From Mortierella alpina (taxonomy: Eukaryota > Mortierellomycota > Mortierellomycetes > Mortierellales > Mortierellaceae), in assembly GCA_029449245.1 (NCBI GenBank), contig JANATF010000004.1, forward strand, positions 496,001 to 560,000: DNA of 64,000 nt, written 5' to 3'. Within the stretch, counting starts at the first letter, position 1. Every line of letters starts with the position of its first letter. The position numbers were made by a program, and so were the translations under genes. The notes below the pieces were generated by a model, which saw nothing but the letters and a program-made list of their open reading frames with translations, ran no database searches and was not told where the DNA came from. Below, one piece after another: positions 50,262-59,342 of this stretch.

Positions 50262-50887
50262 AAACGTGGTTTAGGGCTGAAGAGTGGTGTGAGTGTAATA
50301 TTTCCTGCTGAGTGTTGAGGGAGGCGACAGGAACTGGATAATTGTGGCAGAGGCATAAGAGGGAGGAAAATGGTGCAAGGCAGAAGAGTGGACATTGATC
50401 TTAGAGGAGCATACAGACATGGTGCCGTTGAATGGCGCCCTATGAAGAACACTAAAATATACCTATTGCTTCAAAAAGTGCTGTAGGAGATAGATGGCAG
50501 AGGCTCTGAGCAAGTGCAACAGGAACTCTAGCGCAACATCTAACCAACGTATGATAGCACCAATACACGTCCATGTTGATTACTTAGAAATAGAAATCGT
50601 CGGCTCCACTTGTCGCAACCCTACCACCGCTTCCTTGATACCAGTGTTACCCAGTCATCATACCCCGATCATCGTGCCATATTAGGAGTGTTACACTGCG
50701 TCTATTCGCAGCTGGTGAATTGTTTCTGAAAAGGAATGGTCGCGTTGGCATGGCGTACAGCACTGCTGTAGGCAGTTGTAACCCATGAAAGAGATAAGGC
50801 TGTTCTGAATGCACTTGCAACTCTCAAGCCAGCATACATGTCTGCGAGGCAGACTTCGTTCTTGTAGGTGTGCTTTAGATCCCTCTC
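50262..50887. mobile_element. 626-bp segment present only in the right arm, flanked by GCTCG
   Basis: The left arm has one GCTCG (reverse complement at about 40692) at the matching point; the right arm has GCTCG at 50257-50261 and 50888-50892 with this segment between. That fits insertion with a 5-bp target duplication, or deletion between short repeats in the left arm. Ends (aaacgtgg and ccctct) show no inverted repeat and there is no ORF of note. Confidence 0.55.
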
Positions 50888-51510
50888 GCTCGTATACATG
50901 TGCAAATTCAGAAAAAGACGAGTCGCACTTCATAATCTAGCGCAAGAAGAGGATGTATATAGCACACGGTTGTTTTCCTGCTCCGCCATGATACACGAAG
51001 AGCAACAGCTATTAGTGGTCAACGCCTCATTTGTATTAGCAGATATGAACGGCGGTGCTTCTGCTCGCTAGTAGTACCAGATCTTCCAGGGCTACCCAAT
51101 ATCGTTTCCAGTAGAAGCTACCTTCATTTCCGTTTCTTTCGACAAAAACTGGCACAACGACTCTGAAAGTAAGTCCTCGTCGAATATTCATCTCCACCGT
51201 TTTCCCCAAGCCAAAATGAAGCAATTCACCCTCGTCTCGCCGAGCGGTAATGTCACAAGGAATGTCACAATATCCAGTTATTCTGACATGTATCTGGCAG
51301 AAAGATAGAATGACATGCATGTTAGAATATATAGAAAGACGTTAAAATGGCATAAAACGATGGTGCTGTCAGAACAACTAAAATAACATATCATGTCATA
51401 TTATCTTTTTCGTGTATCTTTTCACCTAAGAAAAAAATTATATACACGGAGGGGCGTGTATATACAGATACACACCCGTGTGCATGTATGTTCTTCCCAT
51501 GTCAAAATAT

Positions 51511-51540
51511 GCAAAAAGAAGCAAAAAGAAGCAAAAAGAA
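51511..51540 (-). terminator. T-rich direct repeats just 3' of tRNA-Asp
   Basis: Three 10-bp units, TTCTTTTTGC on the reverse strand, start 2 bases after the tRNA end. Each contains T5, so they can serve as tandem Pol III terminators. Confidence 0.6.
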
Positions 51541-51541
51541 G

Positions 51542-51613
51542 CTCCTTGGCGGGGAATTGAACCCCGGTCTTCCGCGTGACAGGCGGAGATACTAACCACT
51601 ATACTACCAGGGA
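51542..51613 (-). tRNA. tRNA-Asp(GTC)
   Basis: A 72-nt cloverleaf on the reverse strand: acceptor TCCCTGG with one mismatch, D arm with GTGGTTAGTA, anticodon loop CTGTCAC with GTC, T arm CCGGGGTTCAATTCCCCG, discriminator G, no intron. It points toward the palindrome, so the two tRNA genes face each other across it. Upstream, 51614-51917 holds a 25-nt T run (51718-51742) and a GC-rich GGCTCC/GGCCCC repeat, but no gene. Confidence 0.95.
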
Positions 51614-51917
51614 TTTGAAGCTCTCTGATTGGTTGAAAAAGCGACTGAGGCTGACCTACAGGTATCCGTGGACAAATCCACTCGCCCGGCGGACTATCGC
51701 GGCATCCGCGGCAGGTCTTTTTTTTTTTTTTTTTTTTTTTTTGCATGCCCCCCCCCCGGCTCCGGCTCCGGCCCCGGCCCCGGCTATGTGTGCATCTCGC
51801 GTCACTTCATGGTATCAGACAAACTGTAATGATTGGATTCGAATATTGTTTTTATAAATAGCAGTATAGACGAAAAAAAGGATAAAAAGACGTGGTAGAA
51901 GCTTGGCGTTTCCGCAA

Positions 51918-54900
51918 TTATTCCTTCTGGATGAGGTATCCGTTGGACACGAACCATTCGCGCACGTCCGCAGCATCTCTGGTGACCCACTTGGCATTGG
52001 CCCGGACGACCTCCAGACTCTGAGCGATAGGACGGACAATGTCGTCGACGTTCTTGTCCTTGAAAAACTCCTCGCAGTCGATGGCCATATCCTCGGTGAC
52101 AAATCGTCCCACACCGACCTTGACAATGTTTCCAAGGAGAGCCATCGAACCCTCGTATCTCTGGGTAAGCATTCCCCAGTTTTCCTTGATGTAGGTCCAC
52201 AGTTCATGTCGACTGGCGGTGTTGCGGGACAATCTAGTGAAATTTAACGACAGCGAGAAGCTTAGTGGTTGTGTGCAAGAGCGAGAGAGAAGCATCGACC
52301 AACGCTTTCAAAAAGAAAAGAGGGGGGGGGGGGGGGGGAGAACGTACCCTGCAAAGAAGTAGTTGATATCCTGTGCCTTCACTTCATCCGAGACAGCGAT
52401 TTTCAACAGCTCTTGAATCAGCTTGGGATCACGAGCAACAGTCAGGGCACCGATGGCCGCCAGCTTCTGATCTGTTGCTGTGGCATCGCGCCAGCACTTG
52501 AGAACCTTTCGGAAATCGGCCTCATCTCCATGTAGGACCACAATTTCAAAAGCCGCGCTCTGGACGTTTTGATTCAGCGCCTTGACATCTCCCGCAACAT
52601 ACGACGCAAATCGCTTCTTGGCCTCCTCGACCACGGTTTCGTCGCCTGCACATCCTGCATTCGTCAGCAGCAGCTTGCGGAGCAATGTTGAGCGGTAATC
52701 ATCCGAAGCAGAAGAGTCCCATCCAAGTTTAGCAGCAGCCTTAGAGAACAGCTTGCGCTGGAAGCTCTCAAGCGCATCCAAAAAGTCCTTGGGTTGCTGG
52801 TAGAAAACCGAGCCCAGAACATTAACACGCTCCGCGATGGCGACCCAGACCACGTACTGGTCTTCTTCCTCGAACGACTCCAAGAGCTCCAAAAGCGAGC
52901 TGGTCTTGACGTGTCCACTCTTGCTCAAGGCACCCAAATCCGCCAGCAAACCGACGCGATCACTGGGTGTGAAAAGAGGATCCTGGGCTTTGATGGCCTG
53001 ACTGATGCGTGCCAGTGCTGTGGCGGGATACGCCGTGCGGAAAAATCCGTTGTAGTTCGAGTTGACCTTGTAGAGACCGCCCTTCTCAAGGGTGACTGAC
53101 ACAGAGTCTCCAGACAGCATTGTTGTCTTGTCGTCACTAGTATGGGGCTCGGGTTCAAGCCCCAAAGGAATGGTCCAGCGAGCGGTGTCTTCCGCTGCAG
53201 TAAGATCACCCGATGACAAATACCTCGACTGCTTGAACGTCAATGCCCTTGCATCGTCGCTTTCCTCCACATCGACAACTGGGTACTACGATGAGAAAAA
53301 AAAATAACCAGGTGTCAGTGTGCATCTTTTGCGTTACCCATTGTTCAGTGCTCTGTGATAAGAAAAAGAACTGGTTATACATACTCCGACTTGCTTGATC
53401 CAAGCATTCATGAAGAGGGCGACATCCACACCGGAGGCTTCACTGAGAGCAGCCCAAAGATCCTCAGTGCTGGTGTTCTGGTAAGCGTGTCTCTGAATGT
53501 AGATACGGATACCCTTCAAGAACACATCTAGTCCTAGGAAGGAGCTCAGCATGCGGATGCACGATGCACCCTTGTAGTAGCTGATGGCATCAAAGATCTG
53601 GTGGATCTCGTGGGGGTGCTTGCATGGGACCTCAATGGGATGGCTGCTTCGAAGTCCATCCAGGGCCAGACCCATCTGAAATCCATCGGCGATAAAGTAC
53701 GACCAGTTGTCCCACTCCGGGAAGAATTTTGACACCGCCAGGTTGCCCACCCAAGTGGCGAAGCCCTCGTTCAACCAAAGGCAGTCCCACCAGTCCATGG
53801 TGACAAGGTTACCGAACCACTGATGAGCTATTTCGTGGCAGATGGTGTACTATAAGACAAAAAGAAATCCAAACGAGCCATTGTTAGTCAGATGTCGATC
53901 ACTATCATTTTCTTGGCTCACTTGCAACAGATGACTTACAGCAATGTGGCGCTTGTAACTGAGATCGCTGGTCTTTTCATTGAACAAGAGGCGGATGGCG
54001 CGATAGGTCACCAGACCCCAGTTCTCCATAGCGCCCGACTCAAAGTCGGGAATGGTGATCAGGTCCATTTTGGGCAAGGGGTATGCGACGCCGAACAGCT
54101 CAGTAAAATACTCGAGGGCGAGAGGCGTCACAGACAAAGCAAACTCCGCCTCCTCTGTCTTTCCTGGCAGGACATAGACGCGGCAAGTGATGGGCTTGGG
54201 CAAGTTCTTGGTCACCGTCTCGATGTATTCAAACTTGCCGACGATGAAGGCAACGAGCTAAGCATGTAGGAAAAGACATTGATATACATGTAAACAAGAA
54301 AAACTTTTCCCTCGTCAATCTGTCGCAGTTGTTGTTCGTCTGATGAATGCAGTTGAGCCGGTCCTTACATAAGTACTCATCACTGGAGTTGTGGCAAACT
54401 TGACTTCCTTGAGACGTCCCGAATAACCAACAACGTCTCCCTTTTGAGCTGAAGGGACATCACCCTTCTGGGTCGAGGGTACATCACCCTTTTGAGTCGA
54501 AGGAACGTCGCCCTTTTGAGTCGAAGGAACGTCGCCTTTTTGAGTCGAAGGAACATCACCCTTTTGAGTCGAAGGAACATCTCCCTTCTGAGTCGAAGGA
54601 ACGTCGCCCTTTTGAGTCGAAGGAACGTCGCCCTTTTGAGTCGAAGGAACATCTCCCTTCTGGGTCGAGGGAGCGTCTCCTTTTTGAGCTGCTTCGGGAC
54701 CCTTTGTTGAATCGCCCTTGACCTTGCCACTCTGACCGATATCCTTTTCCGAAATGACATTCATGTTGGACAGGGCCACCAGATCGGAGGGAACACGCAG
54801 AGTGATATCAAATGTGGCCTTGATGGCAGGCTAGTAGGGAAAATGTCCGTAATCAAAAACGTAACAGAAAAATGACGAAGTTAGCCAGCCGATGCTACGA

Positions 54901-55557
54901 TCGGTCGCGGTATTGCGTGGGAGAGCAGAGTAAAACGCTGAGGATGTGCCCTCCTCTCCTCTTACCTCGTCCCAGCATGGGAAGGCCTTGCGGGCGTCTG
55001 TAGCCTCGAACTGGGTGGTGGCGAGGTAGTGGGTCTTGCCGTCGTCGTCCTTGAAGGAACTACGGTAAAAGCCGTTCATGCTCTCATTGAGGATGCCCTT
55101 GAAGACAATGTGCAGCACTGCTGTGGATCCAGGTTGCAGCTCTTGTGCAAACGTGAACGTGGCGGTCTCGTTTTTCTTTTCGAGCGTAATGTCAGTGGCA
55201 TCTTGGCTAACAAGAGGTTGGTTTTTTTGGAGAGAAATAGAGATGGGATTGGATGAGTATGAATGGTTGGGATGGGATGGGGCGAGGTGGTTGGGATGCG
55301 ACCTTTGCGGACGCAGCGGGCGATGAGGGTTACCTGGACTCTGTCTTGAGGGCGAGGTTGGTGAGCTTTGCGGAGAGGATGTCGAGCTGGTTGGCGTTGA
55401 GGGTGATGGCGGTGGTGGGCTTGTTGATGTCGAGGCTGATGAGGACGTGGCCGTGGAATGTGAAGCTGGTGAGGTCGGGCGTCAGCGTGAGGTCGTAGTG
55501 GGTGGGCCTGACGTTGGTGGGGAGGACAACGCGTCCGGTGCCTGCGTGTGGATCCAT
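51918..55557 (-). CDS. M1 family zinc aminopeptidase (puromycin-sensitive/AAP1-APE2 type)
   Basis: It removes N-terminal residues from peptides. Seven exons on the reverse strand: 55557-55334, 55206-54966, 54830-54369, 54257-53940, 53849-53385, 53285-52348 and 52233-51918, giving 987 residues. Marks are LPTNVRPTHYDL near the start, FPCWDE, GAMEN (384-388, substrate amino-end binding), the zinc site HEIAH (420-424) with Glu443 in LWLNEGFA, YYKGASCIRML, and the ERAP-like C-terminal half. No signal peptide is seen, so it is probably cytosolic. Residues about 200-288 are an in-frame array of 11 eight-residue units in a loop before LKEVKFATTPVMSTY, absent from typical members. Introns contain a G17 run (52322-52338). 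Confidence 0.95.
54433..54696 (-). repeat. 24-bp minisatellite, 11 units, coding for QKGDVPST
   Basis: Eleven units of exactly 24 bp, most encoding Gln-Lys-Gly-Asp-Val-Pro-Ser-Thr. Silent differences (acatca, acgtcg, acatct) mix along the array. No frame break occurs. Confidence 0.95.
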
Positions 55558-56130
55558 CGGAGGGGAGCGAGGAGAAGGGTGTGCGTGTGTGCGTGTGTGC
55601 GTGTGTTGGAGAGAAGGAAGCAGCGGAAGGAAAGAGTCAAAGAGTCAAAGATAGGCTGACCATATCGCGTGGATGCGTTTTTTTTTTTTTTTTTTTTTTT
55701 TTTTTCGCGAACCGCCAAGCCAGCCTGTAGCGTGCCAGCACTGGACGATGCACCGTGGGAACGCACCCGCACATAGTCCTCGCAGCCCTCGCCTTCCTCG
55801 CTCTCGAGCCATCTTCCCATCGTGCTCTCCTTTTCTTGTTCTTTTGGCTTCGCGCCCTCTGACTCTCTTTGCCCTCTCGCGGGTCTCCGCCCTCCTCTGC
55901 ACCCCCCACCCTCTCCTTTCTTCCCCCGCCCCTTCCTTCTTTCCCTGCTTCAGCTCTGGCACACCCTAAACCCCCATGATGACATCCAAGTAGCTATAGT
56001 CACGAGCAATGACTCTATTGTTGAGGATGCGCGTTATATAGGTTATATAAACAAGACAAAGCGAGAGTATGAGAAAGTGGGCATATGAGAGCAGTGAGGA
56101 AGAACTAAATACAATGAATGGAAAGAAAAG
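55558..56130. other. Promoter region of the aminopeptidase and 3' region of the next gene
   Basis: It contains GTGTGC repeats close to the aminopeptidase start, two direct AGAGTCAA words (55633-55648), a 28-nt T run (55678-55705), and a CT-rich stretch to 55970. No gene is seen. Confidence 0.5.
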
Positions 56131-57570
56131 CTATGCAGAAACATAGAGCTCTGTGGTGCCAGTAACAGTGCGGCCAAAGAGACTGGCCGTGGCTTCCACC
56201 CGCAGTGGTTGCTCCAACACCACAATGCGGAGCTCGACCTTAATGGGCGCCTTCACCAGCTCCATCTGGTCAATCGCGACATCCGGCATTGGGATCACCA
56301 CCTTGGCAATCTTCTGGACGCCCTCAGACGTGATATATCTCGGATCCCTGCTCCGAGCCAGCGGTGGAAACGATGCTGCCGCCTTCAATGCATGGGTCTC
56401 AGAGCCACCAGAGCGAGCACCAGCAGCGCGTCCACGCGAGATCTGGCGATCCCCCTCATGATCGGACCGATGACCGCTCTGACTACGACCTTGCGTCGTT
56501 TCAGACTCCTGGCTAGGCAAGATCGGACCCGTCGTGCCATAAAGGATAGTCTCAATCGGATAAGGCCATGCCTCGCTCCAAAACGTCTTGGTCACCACAT
56601 GGTCGGGTCCAATGGGGTCTCCAGGACGAAAAAAGACTGCAAAGCGATCTTGACAGCGCCACGAGCCATTCGAGGACGAGAACCGCTTCTGGATCGGATC
56701 AACCCCTTCACGCCACCTCATGCTAGACTCGATCCCGTAAAAGCGTGTCGCAATCAGACCTGGCGGACGGGGGAGTTGCATCTCCTCAACAACAAACCGT
56801 TGCTGCTGGCCATGGAGAGACTCGGCCTGTACAAGTCTTGGCGTGACACTTCGACTGGCAGGTTCTTCCATATTGCTCATGAGATTTGGCTCTGCTTGTG
56901 GTGGTTCCATAGAGTCAGGATAGACCAAGGTGCGATCCTTGGCCATCATTATAGGACACTCATTGGAAACATCACTCGCCTGCGAGGTCTTGCGACGAGG
57001 CCTGTTCCTGTTGGAGCTTGGGACTCGACCTACGCTGAATGATCCAAAAGCACTTGAGGGCAGGGAGCGCGATAGCGTACTGTCACTTGGAGGCGAGAAC
57101 GAGGAATAAAATGAGGGTGCTGTGGGGCTAATTGGGCTTGTAGGTGTGCTAGAGCCTTGTGATGTATCGTTGGAATGGAGAATCACTGGCACTGGAGGAA
57201 GGCTCTCCGAAGGAGGGTTGCCGAGGACGAGGTGACACACAACAGACCGCGGTCTTGGAGGCGGCCGTAGGGATGCGGACACTGGTGCAACAAAAGACGC
57301 TACTTTGTCTTGAGAGGCTTTGCGTGAAGGTGTGCGAGGAGAGGGCGAGGAGGAGTACGGGGAGGGGCTGCTGGAGCTGGAAGGAGGAGTGGAGAGTGTA
57401 GGTGTGGGTAGAGGCGAGGTCGGTGCAGGGAGGAAGTCAAAGTCGAGCACATGAATGGGCTGAGATCGAAAGAGGGTTTGGTTCTTGAAGCCGACTTTTG
57501 GGGTCGGTGCCTTGACCTTGTCGCTGGATTGGCCTTCTGCGGTCCCCTCAGTTGCAACGGCGGTCACCAT
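56131..57570 (-). CDS. Unrecognised 479-residue protein
   Basis: A single open frame of 480 codons from ATG 57570 (context CACCATGGT) to the stop at 56131, on the same strand as the aminopeptidase. Residues 1-210 are Ser/Pro-rich and disordered (runs of S and SPSP). Residues 270-360 look folded, with RPPGLIATRFYGIESSMRW, CQDRFAVFFRPGDP and TKTFWSEAWPYPIETI. Then comes a charged linker and a C-terminal beta-like segment (VELRIVVLEQPLRVEA, GRTVTGTTELYVSA). I do not recognise a family. Length, clean frame and composition argue that it is real and intronless. No signal peptide or membrane helix is visible. Confidence 0.75.
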   Translation of the reverse strand: MVTAVATEGTAEGQSSDKVKAPTPKVGFKNQTLFRSQPIHVLDFDFLPAPTSPLPTPTLSTPPSSSSSPSPYSSSPSPRTPSRKASQDKVASFVAPVSASLRPPPRPRSVVCHLVLGNPPSESLPPVPVILHSNDTSQGSSTPTSPISPTAPSFYSSFSPPSDSTLSRSLPSSAFGSFSVGRVPSSNRNRPRRKTSQASDVSNECPIMMAKDRTLVYPDSMEPPQAEPNLMSNMEEPASRSVTPRLVQAESLHGQQQRFVVEEMQLPRPPGLIATRFYGIESSMRWREGVDPIQKRFSSSNGSWRCQDRFAVFFRPGDPIGPDHVVTKTFWSEAWPYPIETILYGTTGPILPSQESETTQGRSQSGHRSDHEGDRQISRGRAAGARSGGSETHALKAAASFPPLARSRDPRYITSEGVQKIAKVVIPMPDVAIDQMELVKAPIKVELRIVVLEQPLRVEATASLFGRTVTGTTELYVSA

Positions 57571-59342
57571 GGCGATAGAGTAATAGCGTGGGCGTGTGCG
57601 AGGCGAGGGAAAGAGGGAGAGGCAGGGGAAGGGCGAGAGGGCGAGGACGGAAAGGAAGAGGAAGGAAAAAAAAGGCGATGGGTCGTGTTAAAAAGTAGGA
57701 CCGCTCGGTCATTAACAGAAAGGTGACAGACAACGCACATGCGAGCTGCTAGTTTTGTTGAACGAAAAGGCCGCGGGAAGCTGGGCGGGGCAGACGAGCA
57801 GAGGAACGGACGGACAGAATCCCAGTCAACGGAAAAGGATGTTTGAGCGGCATTACCGCTGACAAAAGGAAAAAAAAAAAGATTGCTGGGTGTGTGTTTG
57901 TTTGCCTCCGTTTTTCTGCCTCCAAGCATGCACAGTCGCTGTTGATAATCGATATGCACATTTTCTACAACCTTCTCCTTCTCGGCTTGCGTGCTTAGAG
58001 CGCAATGGGAACTGCATTTGAGTAGGGCTGCCAGACAGGCAAAGCAGACACTGGGAAGAAAGCGAATGGACACAAAGGAGAACAAGCGGAGGGCAAAAAA
58101 GCGAGACTGCCTTGGTCTATGGTGCAACAAACAGCACAGGAGCGGAAAAGGATGCTATGAATGGCGAGAGGAACGGACTCGGTGCGACATTAGCAGAGGG
58201 TACCAGAGCCAAACTAGGTATCAGTGCGCACAGCATTATGGAAACCCAACTTTCACAAGCCAGTCGAGGGAGCAAGAGAGAGGGCCACTCGTTTTTTCCT
58301 TTTCCTCTTTTTCCACTTTTCTTTGGTTCGGCTTGCATATGTTTGGGCAGGGATATCCAGGAAAAAGTTGTTCTGTTGACCACAAATGCCAAAAGTCAAA
58401 GAGAAAAGAGGGAGAGCGAAACGAATCCTTGACCCACACGAGCAACACTCACACTGGGTGAAGGTCAAAATGACACTGAGATGAAGGTTTCATGGGTGAG
58501 ATGGTTCGTATCCCGGGGAGGACGTTGTTTGTTGACTTGGCTCGCGCTGTCCAGCTGTAGTCAGCGCATCCAGCTCAGGCAATCGTCAAGCACCCTTGTC
58601 CTTTTGACTATCCCCGTTGCAGCGACTGGCGGAGTACGTCAATCTGCGTATGTACACAGGGCGAGGTTTACAAAAAAAGAAAACAAATGGCGGGGCAAGA
58701 TACGTCTGTTTACATCCAGAAAGTGAGTCTGTGGCCTATTTGTCCCGTTGTTTATCTTACTAGCCTTGCGACTTGTGGGCACTCCTCAGTCTGTTTTCTA
58801 TGGGGGGTCGTGGAGAATCGAAATGACACTAAGCATGGGGCACTCCTTCATGATCTTCGCCCGTCCAGCGCTCCAGTGACTATCGACGATCGGAATGGGG
58901 ACCCGAGGCAGGGTCAGGGTGCATGAGCCACTTGTATGCAGTGGCATGGGATCTGCCTGCAGATAGCCGATAGTTTTTCTACTGGCGATTATCAAAGTAC
59001 ATCTCTTGATATGCACCGATCAGCGCTTCAAATGCTAATGCTCGCCTGTATCAATGCAGCTTGGGCCCAAGAGATTGCGAAGTGGAGTGTTTTGCACATC
59101 GATAATGGGATGGTCAAGCAGAAACTCCCACGCACAGTACGGTGTGACTAGGCAAGTGCGATATCAATACGGCTTGGAGTAGCCCTTTGTCCCTATCTCA
59201 CGTCTGCTGGTTGTATCCATGGATGTGATAAAGATCTTCCTCGGCGCAGTGCTGCCTCAAGCAAACAAGCAAATTTTTCGCAACTCATGTTGTCGTATCT
59301 GGATATGTAGTCTATGTACATTACACTGGTGGCCATTAGATA
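57571..59342. other. Intergenic region, no supported gene
   Basis: Near 57571-57740 the reverse strand is CT-rich, fitting the leader of the 479-residue protein. Open frames of up to 190 codons (57564-58130 reverse, 57991-58461 forward) are low-complexity or random-looking and are not called. Confidence 0.5.

Larger units (their letters stand above)
40204..51410. repeat. 11-kb imperfect palindrome with internal tandem arrays (centromere-like or foldback element)
   Basis: The left part (about 40240-45390) and right part (about 46003-51345) are inverted copies of each other: sequence at 40240-41290 returns reverse-complemented at 49660-51345, 43860-44705 at 46085-46930, and 45300-45390 at 46003-46080. 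Order in each arm from outside in: end domain (about 560 bp), two 260-bp units, a tandem array of about 575-bp units, opposed 260-bp unit(s), an inner domain of about 700 bp, and a GTGTAT-rich edge. The core at 45391-46002 is single-copy here. No open frame resembles a transposase, reverse transcriptase or other known protein. Outer limits are uncertain by tens of bases, because the arms diverge outside 40243 and 51342; short TGTCAGA/ATCTTT motifs extend to about 40204 and 51410. Confidence 0.85.

Noticed and set aside
50262-50887. Solo LTR explanation for the right-arm 626-bp segment
   Set aside because: Ends are not TG...CA and no matching LTR is present in the window.
40204-51410. Retrotransposon or virus-derived locus
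   Set aside because: No reverse transcriptase, integrase, capsid or polymerase motifs in any frame and no direct terminal repeats; the repeats are inverted.
54492-54710. Forward-strand frame of repeated SRRNVALL units opposite the aminopeptidase minisatellite
   Set aside because: It is the antisense of the QKGDVPST array, whose reverse-strand frame continues into conserved aminopeptidase sequence on both sides.
57564-58130. 188-codon reverse frame upstream of the 479-residue gene
   Set aside because: Much of it is CT-rich leader on that strand (Phe/Ser/Pro runs), with no domain; probably promoter and leader.
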